Origin: Chryseobacterium gleum
Lineage (GTDB): Bacteria > Bacteroidota > Bacteroidia > Flavobacteriales_D > Sanyastnellaceae
Assembly (NCBI GenBank): GCA_945874695.1
Contig: CAMCHP010000026.1
Span: 1-36,426 of the forward strand
DNA: 36,426 bases
Direction: 5' to 3'
Shown here one piece after another: positions 16,271 to 23,919 of the stretch. The notes under the pieces were generated by a model. The model was not told where the DNA came from. It was given only the letters and a program-made list of their open reading frames with translations, and searched no databases. The translations under genes were made by a program, and so were the position numbers. Positions within the stretch are counted from its first letter, which is position 1. Each line of letters begins with the position of its first letter.

Positions 16271-18589
16271 TCACTTCACCATGAATTGCTTCACGCGAAT
16301 TGCGCCTTCAGCAACAACCATCATAGTGTAAGCACCTGTATTGAAGTTGCTCACGTCGATGTTTGCAACACCTGTAAAGGTGCTGGTGTATACTGAACGA
16401 CCCACTGCGTCATAAATGTTCAACATCGCGCCTGCAGGTACTTCACCTACAATGTTCACTTGGTATGAAGCTGGGTTCGGGTAAACATTGAAATCAGCGA
16501 TTGGGTTAACTACTTCAACGCTTGTTTCTGGCAACAATACCGCGTCAATCACGTGTACTACACCATTGTCAGCTACCAAGTCAGCTACAGTTACTGTCGC
16601 GTCATTGATGGTTACAGTCATCATGTCGATGCCTACTACCACGCTCTGACCTTGAAGAGTTTCAATTGATTGACCGTCTGAAAGATCGGTTGAAAGCGCC
16701 GCAGCACCAACTACGTGGTACAACAAGATGTTTGTCAACGCATCAACATCAGCCAACAAGGCATCAATTGTTCCTGCTGGAAGTGCTGCAAAAGCTGCAT
16801 CGGTTGGCGCAAATACAGTAAATGGACCATCACCTGAAAGTTCGTCATCAAGACCAGCAGCCAAAACCGCAACCTCCAAGGTATTATGCACTTCGCTGTT
16901 TACGATAATGTCAAGTACGGTGATTGGAGTTGGTGGCAACAATACCGCGTCGATTACGTGAACCACACCGTTTGATGCTTCAATGTCAGCAATGATCACT
17001 TGTGCATCGTTGATGAACACACCGCCGTCAAGCGATACTGTTACATCAGCACCGTTCAAGGTAGCAATCACTTGACCGTCGGTAAGGTCACCTGAGAATG
17101 CTGCTGCACCTACTACGTGGTAAGTCAAAATTGCAGTCAAGGTTGGGATATCAGCCAACAAGGCCTCTACTGTTCCAGCTGGAAGTGCTGCGAAAGCATC
17201 ATCGGTTGGAGCAAAAACAGTGAATGGACCTTCACCTGCAAGCACGCCTTCAAGACCTGCGGCCAAAACTGCCGCTTCGAGGGTGTTGTGTACTTCGCTG
17301 TTTACAATGATGTCAACTACAGTGATCGGTGCCGGTGGCAACAATACCGCGTCAATTACGTGAACCACACCGTTTGATGCTTCAATGTCAGCAAGGATAA
17401 CCTGTGCGTCATTGATGAATACACCACCGTCAAGTGATACCGTTACATCAGCGCCGTTCAAGGTCGCGATAACTTGTCCGTCAGAAAGGTCACCTGAAAA
17501 TGCAGCTGCCCCTACTACGTGGTAAGTCAAAATTGCAGTTAAAGTTGGGATATCAGCCAACAAAGCTTCTACTGTTCCATCAGGAAGTGCTGCGAAAGCG
17601 GCATCGGTTGGAGCAAATACAGTGAATGGACCTTCACCTGCAAGCACACCTTCAAGACCTGCAGCCAAAACTGCAGCTTCGAGGGTGTTGTGTACTTCAC
17701 TGTTTACAATGATGTCAACTACAGTGATCGGTGCCGGTGGCAACAATACCGCGTCGATTACGTGAACCACACCGTTTGATGCTTCAATGTCTGCAAGGAT
17801 AACCTGCGCATCGTTGATGAATACACCGCCGTCAAGCGATACCGTTACATCAGCACCATTCAAGGTTGCGATAACTTGACCGTCTGAAAGGTCACCTGAG
17901 AATGCTGCAGCACCTACTACGTGGTAGGTCAAAATTGCAGTCAAAGTTGGGATATCAGCCAACAAAGCTTCTACTGTTCCAGCAGGAAGTGCCGCGAAAG
18001 CGTCATCTGTTGGAGCGAATACAGTGAATGGACCTTCGCCTGAAAGCGCCACTTCAAGACCTGCAGCCAAAACTGCTGCCTCGAGGGTGTTGTGTACTTC
18101 ACTGTTCACGATGATGTCAACAACAGTGATAGGTGCTGGTGGCAACAATACTGCGTTAATTACGTGAACCACCCCGTTTGATGCTTCAATGTCAGCAAGG
18201 GTTACCTGTGCGTCGTTAATGAATACGCCGCCGTCGAGTGATACGGTAACATCAGCACCGTTCAAGGTAGCAATAACTTGACCGTCTGAAAGGTCACCAG
18301 AAAATGCTGCTGCGCCTACTACGTGGTAGGTCAAGATTGCAGTTAAAGTTGGGATATCTGCCAACAATGCGTCTACTGTTCCATCAGGAAGTGCTGCGAA
18401 AGCTGCATCGGTTGGTGCAAATACGGTGAAGGGACCGTCTCCGGCAAGTGTACCTTCAAGACCAGCGGCCAAAACGGCTGCTTCGAGGGTGTTGTGGTCT
18501 TCACTGTTCACAATGATGTCCACAACTGTCTGGGCTGTCGTTCCGAACGACAAACCCAAGAAAAGTAGGGAGTAAAATAACTGTTTCAT
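16271..18589 (-). CDS. Five-domain fasciclin surface protein with T9SS sorting domain
   Basis: This 772-residue protein has a signal peptide (1-20), five fasciclin (FAS1) domains of 134 residues (21-154, 155-288, 289-422, 423-556 and about 557-690) and a T9SS sorting domain (IADFNVYPNPASYQ to the end, about 700-772). Each domain has the FAS1 cores GPFTVFAPTDAAFAALP and YHVVGAAAFSGDL, and ends in NGVVHVIDAVLLP. FAS1 proteins mediate adhesion to surfaces, matrix or other cells, so a role in attachment or biofilm is likely. Domains 1-4 are almost identical in protein and DNA; domain 5 has diverged and may be the older copy. It is a lone transcription unit with its own terminator. Confidence 0.9.
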   Translation of the reverse strand: MKQLFYSLLFLGLSFGTTAQTVVDIIVNSEDHNTLEAAVLAAGLEGTLAGDGPFTVFAPTDAAFAALPDGTVDALLADIPTLTAILTYHVVGAAAFSGDLSDGQVIATLNGADVTVSLDGGVFINDAQVTLADIEASNGVVHVINAVLLPPAPITVVDIIVNSEVHNTLEAAVLAAGLEVALSGEGPFTVFAPTDDAFAALPAGTVEALLADIPTLTAILTYHVVGAAAFSGDLSDGQVIATLNGADVTVSLDGGVFINDAQVILADIEASNGVVHVIDAVLLPPAPITVVDIIVNSEVHNTLEAAVLAAGLEGVLAGEGPFTVFAPTDAAFAALPDGTVEALLADIPTLTAILTYHVVGAAAFSGDLSDGQVIATLNGADVTVSLDGGVFINDAQVILADIEASNGVVHVIDAVLLPPAPITVVDIIVNSEVHNTLEAAVLAAGLEGVLAGEGPFTVFAPTDDAFAALPAGTVEALLADIPTLTAILTYHVVGAAAFSGDLTDGQVIATLNGADVTVSLDGGVFINDAQVIIADIEASNGVVHVIDAVLLPPTPITVLDIIVNSEVHNTLEVAVLAAGLDDELSGDGPFTVFAPTDAAFAALPAGTIDALLADVDALTNILLYHVVGAAALSTDLSDGQSIETLQGQSVVVGIDMMTVTINDATVTVADLVADNGVVHVIDAVLLPETSVEVVNPIADFNVYPNPASYQVNIVGEVPAGAMLNIYDAVGRSVYTSTFTGVANIDVSNFNTGAYTMMVVAEGAIRVKQFMVK
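16520..18529 (-). repeat. Five tandem 402-bp repeats encoding fasciclin domains
   Basis: The period is exactly 134 codons: units 18128-18529, 17726-18127, 17324-17725, 16922-17323 and 16520-16921. The first four are near-identical at DNA level, including silent positions; the last is clearly diverged. Such arrays recombine easily and may vary in copy number. Confidence 0.88.
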
Positions 18590-18861
18590 GATATTGTTTA
18601 TGAGTTTATGGGGCTAGAACACCCTATCGCAGGATTTTGTTTAAAGAAAAATAATTTCCATTGAACAACTCTTGTAATCCAAACCTCAAAACCACTCACT
18701 CATACCAACCGAAAACTATTGATATTCAACACATGTAGCACCATGCACGGTATGAAATCCGCCATACTGGCACAAGGTGATTTTTTTTCGGATTAAGTGA
18801 AACCTTGACTTTTTTCCTACCTCTTTTGAACTCTTCTCCAGCGATTCTGTTCTTATTCTAT

Positions 18862-18950
18862 GGTCGTCGCTGAGGCGGCCAAGATCGTAAGGTGTTTGAA
18901 TCAATTTTTTTGATTTGGAAGGAGTAGCCCGGGAGACCGGGCTATTTCTT
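18862..18950 (+). ncRNA. Candidate structured RNA or leader upstream of photolyase
   Basis: Two stem-loops stand in a row. The first pairs GGTCGTC (18862-18868) with GGCGGCC (18874-18880), with two G-U pairs that hold only for plus-strand RNA. The second is a perfect 8-bp stem TAGCCCGG/CCGGGCTA (18925-18944) closed by the GNRA loop GAGA and followed by TTTCTT, as in a terminator. A TTG (18805-18807) precedes a poor TTTTG box by about 16 bases. No known RNA family is recognised. This is inference. Confidence 0.25.
18925..18950 (+). terminator. Terminator-like hairpin with GAGA tetraloop
   Basis: A perfect 8-bp GC-rich stem with a GAGA loop and a short interrupted T tract, ending 15 bases before the photolyase start. 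No plus-strand gene precedes it, so it would end either an unannotated small RNA or a photolyase leader (attenuation). Confidence 0.4.
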
Positions 18951-18965
18951 GTTACTTTGTTTGGT

Positions 18966-20279
18966 ATGCAAAACACGACTACTCCTGTAACCTTCTTTTG
19001 GCATCGCCGTGATCTACGTATTGAAGACAACGCCGGTTTGCACAAAGCGCTCTTAGCTAATCATCCTGTTTTGCCGGTCTTCATTTTCGACACGACCATT
19101 CTCAACAAACTCGAAGACCGCCACGACCGACGGGTTCAATTTATATACCAAGAAGTGCAGCGGCTCAAGCAAACCTATCAAACCCACGGCAGCGATTTGC
19201 TGGTGTTTTACGGTGAGCCCCTTGCCGTCTGGCAGCACATCCTGGAGCAATTCAACGTCGCCGAAGTCCATACCAACCGCGATTATGAGCCTTATGCGAA
19301 GGAGCGCGACAAGGCCATACTCGATGTCCTAGAATTAGCCGGCATTCCCTTTAAAGGAAGCAAAGACCATGTGATCTTTGAGAAAAATGAGGTTGTAAAG
19401 CCTGATGGCTTGCCCTATACCGTATTCACCCCCTACATGAAGCGGTGGAAAGAAAACCTCAACCGGGTTAATGGTTTAGAAAGTTACCCTTCGGAAGGGC
19501 ATCTGCATCGTTTGCAAACCACTGAACCACTGGCTATGCCTAGCTTAGCTGAGATGGGGTTTGTCGCTACCGCATTCGAATTCCCCGGGCGAGAAGCCAA
19601 TGTCGACATCATCCGAAAGTACGATACACAGCGCGATATACCTGCAATTCAAGGAACATCGCGTTTGAGCTTGCACCTTCGATTCGGCACGGTATCCATC
19701 CGCGCGTTAGCGCGAATCGCTCAAAAAACCAATGAAAAGTGGTTGAACGAGTTGATTTGGCGCGACTTCTACCAAATGATTCTCTACCACTTTCCGCACT
19801 CGGCAGAACACGCTTTCAGAGCCAAGTACGATCAGGTGCCTTGGCGCACGGCTCCTGAAGAATTTGAACGATGGTGCACGGGCAACACGGGGTATCCTTT
19901 GGTTGATGCCGGCATGCGCGAGCTGAACGCCACGGGGTTCATGCACAATCGGGTGCGCATGGTAACAGCAAGCTTTCTAACCAAGCATTTACTCATTGAT
20001 TGGCGTTTGGGCGAGCGTTACTTCGCCGCCAAATTGCTTGATTTCGACTTAGCCAGCAACGTTGGAGGCTGGCAATGGGCAGCAGGATCAGGTTGTGACG
20101 CAGCCCCTTACTTTCGCGTTTTTAATCCTTCGGCACAGCAAGAAAAGTTCGATCCAAACGCGCAATACATCAAAAAATGGATTCCTGAATACGGAACACC
20201 AAGCTACCCAGCCCCCATGGTTGATCACACCTTTGCACGAAAACGCGCAATCGATACGTATAAAGAAGCGTTGGGGTGA
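18966..20279 (+). CDS. phrB: Deoxyribodipyrimidine photolyase (cryptochrome/photolyase family)
   Basis: From ATG 18966 the protein has 437 residues, normal for class I CPD photolyases. The N-terminal antenna domain starts with TFFWHRRDLRIEDNAGL. The FAD-binding domain has TSRLSLHLRFGTVSIR, NELIWRDFYQMILYHFP, TGYPLVDAGMRELNATGFMHNR and the C-terminal GGWQWAAGSGCDAAPYFRVF. It repairs UV-induced cyclobutane pyrimidine dimers with blue light. An in-frame ATG at 18915 would translate the hairpin and add 17 non-homologous residues. A near-match to the promoter box (TTACTTTG) ends six bases before the ATG. The CoA-transferase gene follows after 13 bases. Confidence 0.93.
   Translation: MQNTTTPVTFFWHRRDLRIEDNAGLHKALLANHPVLPVFIFDTTILNKLEDRHDRRVQFIYQEVQRLKQTYQTHGSDLLVFYGEPLAVWQHILEQFNVAEVHTNRDYEPYAKERDKAILDVLELAGIPFKGSKDHVIFEKNEVVKPDGLPYTVFTPYMKRWKENLNRVNGLESYPSEGHLHRLQTTEPLAMPSLAEMGFVATAFEFPGREANVDIIRKYDTQRDIPAIQGTSRLSLHLRFGTVSIRALARIAQKTNEKWLNELIWRDFYQMILYHFPHSAEHAFRAKYDQVPWRTAPEEFERWCTGNTGYPLVDAGMRELNATGFMHNRVRMVTASFLTKHLLIDWRLGERYFAAKLLDFDLASNVGGWQWAAGSGCDAAPYFRVFNPSAQQEKFDPNAQYIKKWIPEYGTPSYPAPMVDHTFARKRAIDTYKEALG
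19696..19714 (-). repeat. REP-like GATGG palindrome, copy F
   Basis: The minus strand reads CGCGC-TAAC-GCGCG-GATGG, identical to copy E. It is antisense in the photolyase gene, where the codons give SIRALAR. Confidence 0.7.
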
Positions 20280-20292
20280 TTAACTTCGCTCC

Positions 20293-21366
20293 ATGAACCC
20301 ACTCGCTCATCTTCTCGTAATCGACTTGTCAAGCGTTTTGGCCGGTCCGTCGGTGGCAACCTTTTTTGCTGAACTCGGTGCACGAGTCATCAAATTAGAA
20401 AATGAAAGCTCAGGCGGTGATGTAACCCGCACGTGGAAACTGCCTACTGAAGACCCGCAAGCGCGCGTATCGGCCTATTATGCGTCGGTCAACTACAAGA
20501 AAGAAGTGCGCTCATGCGATTTAGCTACCGAAGCCGGACGGGCTGACCTCGAAATGCTGCTGAGCCAGGCTGATGTATTGATTCAGAACTTCAAACCCGC
20601 TGACCTCCATAAATTCAACCTCGCACCAGATGACTTGCAGAAGCAATATCCCCGTTTGATTCATTGCCATTTGAGCGGATATCGATCAAACCCCAATCGC
20701 GTGGCCTACGACGTCGTGCTTCAAGCTGAAACCGGTTTCATGAGCATGAACGGCACGCCAACTTCTGGACCAGTTAAAATGCCAGTTGCATTAATCGATG
20801 TACTCGCTGCGCATCAAATGAAAGAAGCCATTTTACTTGCGCTTTACGAACGGGAGCGCACGGCAAAAGGGTGCTACATAACCGCAACACTCGAAGAAGC
20901 AGCACTTGCAGCACTCACCAATCAGGCTTCAAACTTCTTGATGCAAGACCACATCGCCCAGCGCATCGGTTCGCAACATCCGAATATCGCACCCTATGGT
21001 GATGCGTTTCGCTGTGCGGATGGTAACGAAGTGCTTTTGGCCATTGGCAGCGATCGGCAGTTTGCAGAATTCTGCCAAATCGTTGAATTGCAACCACTCA
21101 TCACCGATCCCCGATTTAGCAGCAATGCAGCGCGCGTGCGCAACCGAACAGCGCTCAATGAGGCCCTCGCACTAGGGATTCAGCAATTCGAGTCTACCAA
21201 TTTGCTCCATGCCTGTGAAGAAAAGCGCATTCCAGCAGGTGCCGTACGTAACGTTGGCGAAGCCTGCTCAACCCCTGTCGGACAAGCGCTTCTTCGCGAA
21301 GAAGCAATAGAGGGTATTCCTACGAAACGCTTGAGTTCAATTGCGTTTCAACTGAAGCGCTTTTAA
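20293..21366 (+). CDS. Family III CoA-transferase (CaiB/BaiF type)
   Basis: The 357-residue protein starts with LLVIDLSSVLAGPSVATFFAELGARVIKLE, the classic N-terminus of family III CoA-transferases. Other conserved parts are YYASVNYKK, ADVLIQNFKP and the catalytic Asp169 in MPVALIDVLAAH. These enzymes move CoA between carboxylic acids; the substrate cannot be told. It is slightly shorter than typical members (380-400), losing part of the C-terminus. It probably shares a transcript with the photolyase (13-base gap). Its stop TAA shares TTAA (21363-21366) with the convergent transglycosylase gene. Confidence 0.87.
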   Translation: MNPLAHLLVIDLSSVLAGPSVATFFAELGARVIKLENESSGGDVTRTWKLPTEDPQARVSAYYASVNYKKEVRSCDLATEAGRADLEMLLSQADVLIQNFKPADLHKFNLAPDDLQKQYPRLIHCHLSGYRSNPNRVAYDVVLQAETGFMSMNGTPTSGPVKMPVALIDVLAAHQMKEAILLALYERERTAKGCYITATLEEAALAALTNQASNFLMQDHIAQRIGSQHPNIAPYGDAFRCADGNEVLLAIGSDRQFAEFCQIVELQPLITDPRFSSNAARVRNRTALNEALALGIQQFESTNLLHACEEKRIPAGAVRNVGEACSTPVGQALLREEAIEGIPTKRLSSIAFQLKRF

Positions 21367-22313
21367 ACATCTTCAGGAAATAAAATGGTATACGACTTTT
21401 TGCTAGGATTCTCGAGATACGACTGACGTAACCACGGATTGAGGCTCTTGAGCACGTTGTAATTGGCACCTTGTGCGAGCGCAAAATCGGCCAAATCTGT
21501 AACGCTGCTATCAATGGCCACCGTGCGCACCTCATACGGATCATACAGATCTGATTTACGCACCACAAAACCGTAAGCAGTTCCGTTATTCAAAATCTCT
21601 TTGACGGCAAGGATGCGGTATACGTAGCGTGAAGTTTCTTCATTGAGCAATAAATCCCAGTATTCTTGCACTTTCTGACGCTCAAGCTGCTTATTCACGC
21701 CCCCCATTCCCATGTTGTACGAAGCAGCGACAAGTGCCCAGTCGCCGAATTTGCGATAGGCTTCGTTCAAATATCGACATGCAGCTTCAGTTGAGCGCTC
21801 AACATGGTAACGCTCATCAACTTCGTCGTTCACTTCGAGGCCATAGCTCTCGCCGGTAGCCTTCAAAAACTGCCAAAATCCAGTCGCGCCTGCCGATGAA
21901 ACAGAATTGGTCAACCCGCTCTCAATCACTGCCAAATACTTGAAGTCATCTGGAACACCGTTGCGCGCCAAAATAGGCTCAATCACAGGAAACCAGCGGT
22001 TGCAACGCTTAAAAAGCAATAGCGTATTGCTGTGCCAGTAGGTATTCACAAGCAGCTCACGGTCAAGTTTTTCACGCACACCGAAACGCTCGAGCGGAAC
22101 CTCTTTGCCTGCAAAGGATACGTTCACCGGAGTCGGTAACGAATACACTTTATAATTGTCTTTCACGTGCTCGCCATAAGCCGCGTCGTGTGTGCTGAGT
22201 CGATCACTTTCAAATGAATCTTCAGCAGATCGAGCTGAGCCGAGGGCAATAAAAACCGCAGCAGTCAGAGCTGCAGAGGCGATCGGGAACATCCAGTTTT
22301 GTGACTTCTTCAT
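21363..22313 (-). CDS. SLT-type lytic transglycosylase (MltD-like)
   Basis: From ATG 22313 the protein has 316 residues with an N-terminal hydrophobic segment (about 8-28) that acts as signal or anchor. The SLT domain holds the catalytic Glu131 in YLAVIESGLTN, then SAGATGFWQFL, and later AASYNMGMGGVNKQL. The C-terminal part (FALAQGANYNVLKSLNPWL..YTILFP) looks like a LysM-type binding domain. It cleaves peptidoglycan glycan strands in the periplasm. It is the last gene of the exopolysaccharide operon and overlaps the upstream gene by ATGA, so it may open the wall for export machinery (inference). An upstream ATG at 22349 would overlap by 40 bases and is less likely. Confidence 0.88.
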   Translation of the reverse strand: MKKSQNWMFPIASAALTAAVFIALGSARSAEDSFESDRLSTHDAAYGEHVKDNYKVYSLPTPVNVSFAGKEVPLERFGVREKLDRELLVNTYWHSNTLLLFKRCNRWFPVIEPILARNGVPDDFKYLAVIESGLTNSVSSAGATGFWQFLKATGESYGLEVNDEVDERYHVERSTEAACRYLNEAYRKFGDWALVAASYNMGMGGVNKQLERQKVQEYWDLLLNEETSRYVYRILAVKEILNNGTAYGFVVRKSDLYDPYEVRTVAIDSSVTDLADFALAQGANYNVLKSLNPWLRQSYLENPSKKSYTILFPEDV

Positions 22314-23356
22314 GAGGTGTAGGTATACTTGTTGCGTTGAATATTCCAACGCGAAATCAGGAAGAAAGTTATGAAAACAAGAATCATATAAAGCAGTACG
22401 CCAAATAACATACCCACTGCGTTCTTCACAGGTGACTTAAGCAAAAAGTAAGCCAAGATGGCATTAAACCCCGACCAAACTGTGTAAAAAACACCAATAA
22501 GTAAGTCGCTCCAACCCAAATAAGAAAGATTGTGCGTGCTGTGATCACGTCCGCCTACAAAGGGTGATCGCTTGTGCAACAACCGATTAAGCGTAACCAA
22601 AGCAGTATCACACAGCGGCGTGAAAAACAACACGGGCAGCACCATCCAACGTAAATTACCGCTTTGCAGAGCCCCCGTTTCACCAGGCATGCCGAAAATC
22701 ACCAAAGCAAGTGCCGCAAGCAAAAAACCCAGCAGCTGACTGCCTGCATCACCCATGAACAGTTTTGATGGATGCATATTAAGCAGCAAAAAACCGCCAA
22801 GGGTAGCTGCCATTCCCCATGCGATGAAACCCGCAGCTCCGAACGGATCGAGCGCACCCAATCCCAACAATATGGCAAATGCAGCACCGCCCGAAACGCC
22901 ATCCATGTTATCGAGCATGTTCACCGAATTCATAAGCGTGATCACCCACAGCAGGGTTATTGCGGCCTGAACGGCCGGATGCACCCCCAAATCAAAGGTG
23001 AAACCCGAAAGAACAAGCAAAACTCCGCATACCGTTTGGAAGAAAAACTTTGAACCTGGACGGGTTTGCCAAATATCATCTGCCAATCCCATCGCGAATG
23101 CAATGGATGCGGCCAATACAGAGAGCGCTAACGTGTATGGCGTGTTAGGAAGCACATAATCGTTGCATACCACCCATCCGAGCGAAGCGAGAAAACCCAC
23201 CAAAAACGACACCCCACCTATGGTTGGCTTGGCCTGCGCACTCCAACGCACTTGCGGACGATAGGCCTGTGTACCCCATTGCTTAAGCTGCTTGAGCAAG
23301 GTGTAATTGACCGTAAAAGACACCAGTAGCAAGGCGATTAAAACGAAGAGCAGCAT
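22310..23356 (-). CDS. MraY/WecA family glycosyl-1-phosphate transferase
   Basis: About 348 residues with around ten membrane helices. Conserved motifs in order: KPTIGGVSF (about 44), AMGLADDIWQ (about 90), NSVNMLDNMDGVSGG (about 145), FMGDAGSQLLGF (about 201) and GGRDHSTHNLSYLG (about 269). The NMDG and HSTHNL motifs favour the WecA/TagO branch, which transfers a sugar-1-phosphate from a UDP-sugar to undecaprenyl phosphate and starts polysaccharide or teichoic acid synthesis. The context inside an export operon supports this over MraY. The start is ATG 23356 (TGATG with the rfbC stop); GTG 23359 (GTGA) is also possible. Confidence 0.88.
   Translation of the reverse strand: MLLFVLIALLLVSFTVNYTLLKQLKQWGTQAYRPQVRWSAQAKPTIGGVSFLVGFLASLGWVVCNDYVLPNTPYTLALSVLAASIAFAMGLADDIWQTRPGSKFFFQTVCGVLLVLSGFTFDLGVHPAVQAAITLLWVITLMNSVNMLDNMDGVSGGAAFAILLGLGALDPFGAAGFIAWGMAATLGGFLLLNMHPSKLFMGDAGSQLLGFLLAALALVIFGMPGETGALQSGNLRWMVLPVLFFTPLCDTALVTLNRLLHKRSPFVGGRDHSTHNLSYLGWSDLLIGVFYTVWSGFNAILAYFLLKSPVKNAVGMLFGVLLYMILVFITFFLISRWNIQRNKYTYTS
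22963..22982 (+). repeat. REP-like GATGG palindrome, copy G
   Basis: CGGCC-TGAAC-GGCCG-GATGC with perfect arms and a five-base loop. It is antisense in the WecA-like gene, read as HPAV, as in copy D. Confidence 0.6.
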
Positions 23357-23919
23357 CACCGTGAATGTTCGAGCTTGAACATGCTATCAAAGGCACTGAA
23401 ACGCGGTGCGGCGGCATCTTTGGCGCTCAAGATTGGCTGCTCCTCGCCCCAATCAATGCCCAAATCGGGATCATTCCAAATGATGCTCCGCTCTGCCTCG
23501 GCTGCGTAGTGAGCCGTGCATTTGTAACTGAAAACGGTATGATCTTCCAAGGCCAGAAATCCGTGTGCAAACCCCGGCGGAATATAGAATTGTAAGTGAT
23601 TCTCGGCACTCAACAACACCGCGAGGTGCATGCCAAAAGTGGGAGAATCGACCCGCAAATCAACAGCGACATCGAGCGCTTTACCGCGACTAACCCGAAC
23701 CAATTTCCCTTGTTCGAACGGAGGAATTTGGAAATGCAATCCGCGCAGAACACCTACTCGCGAGGTTGACTCATTGTCTTGCACAAACTTGAGATTCAGC
23801 TGCGTTTCTTTTTTAAATCGGGCTGCATTGAATGGTTCAAAAAACTCACCCCGCTCGTCTTTATAGAGCGTTGGTTCGATCAGAAGTAAGCCATCAATGG
23901 CCATGGAATGTACAATCAT
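23356..23919 (-). CDS. rfbC: dTDP-4-dehydrorhamnose 3,5-epimerase
   Basis: From ATG 23919 the protein has 187 residues, the family's usual length. Motifs: PTLYKDERGEFFEPF (17-30), GVLRGLHFQ with the catalytic His62, GKLVRVSRG (71-79), YIPPGFAHGFLAL (112-124) and Tyr132 in FSYKC. It makes dTDP-L-rhamnose precursor in the cytoplasm. The other rhamnose genes (rfbA, rfbB, rfbD) are absent from the window, so they must lie elsewhere or the enzyme serves a different deoxysugar. ATG 23919 forms an ATGA overlap with the kinase stop; an upstream start at 23940 is rejected. Confidence 0.92.
   Translation of the reverse strand: MIVHSMAIDGLLLIEPTLYKDERGEFFEPFNAARFKKETQLNLKFVQDNESTSRVGVLRGLHFQIPPFEQGKLVRVSRGKALDVAVDLRVDSPTFGMHLAVLLSAENHLQFYIPPGFAHGFLALEDHTVFSYKCTAHYAAEAERSIIWNDPDLGIDWGEEQPILSAKDAAAPRFSAFDSMFKLEHSR

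Larger units (their letters stand above)
18590..18965. other. 376-bp gap without a recognised gene
   Basis: This is the only gap above 300 bases. The left part (18590-18800) is AT-rich leader DNA of the fasciclin gene. The right part (18860-18950) holds two stem-loops described separately. I see no convincing protein gene: the long minus-strand frame across 18716-19045 runs into the photolyase gene and has no recognisable domain. Confidence 0.6.

Noticed and set aside
16520-18529. CRISPR-like or satellite array
   Set aside because: The 402-bp units are in-frame fasciclin domains without spacers.
18917-18930. Sequence GGAAGGAGTAGCC resembling the SRP RNA core
   Set aside because: The pairing partner GGTCAGG..CC before the tetraloop is absent, so it cannot form the SRP domain IV helix.
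18716-19045. 109-codon minus-strand frame upstream of and overlapping photolyase
   Set aside because: It overlaps the conserved photolyase start on the other strand, covers two hairpins and shows no domain.
23171-23191. CCATCC followed by GAGCGAAGCGAG as a further GATGG palindrome
   Set aside because: The bases are a direct repeat (GCGA-A-GCGA), not an inverted repeat; arms do not pair.
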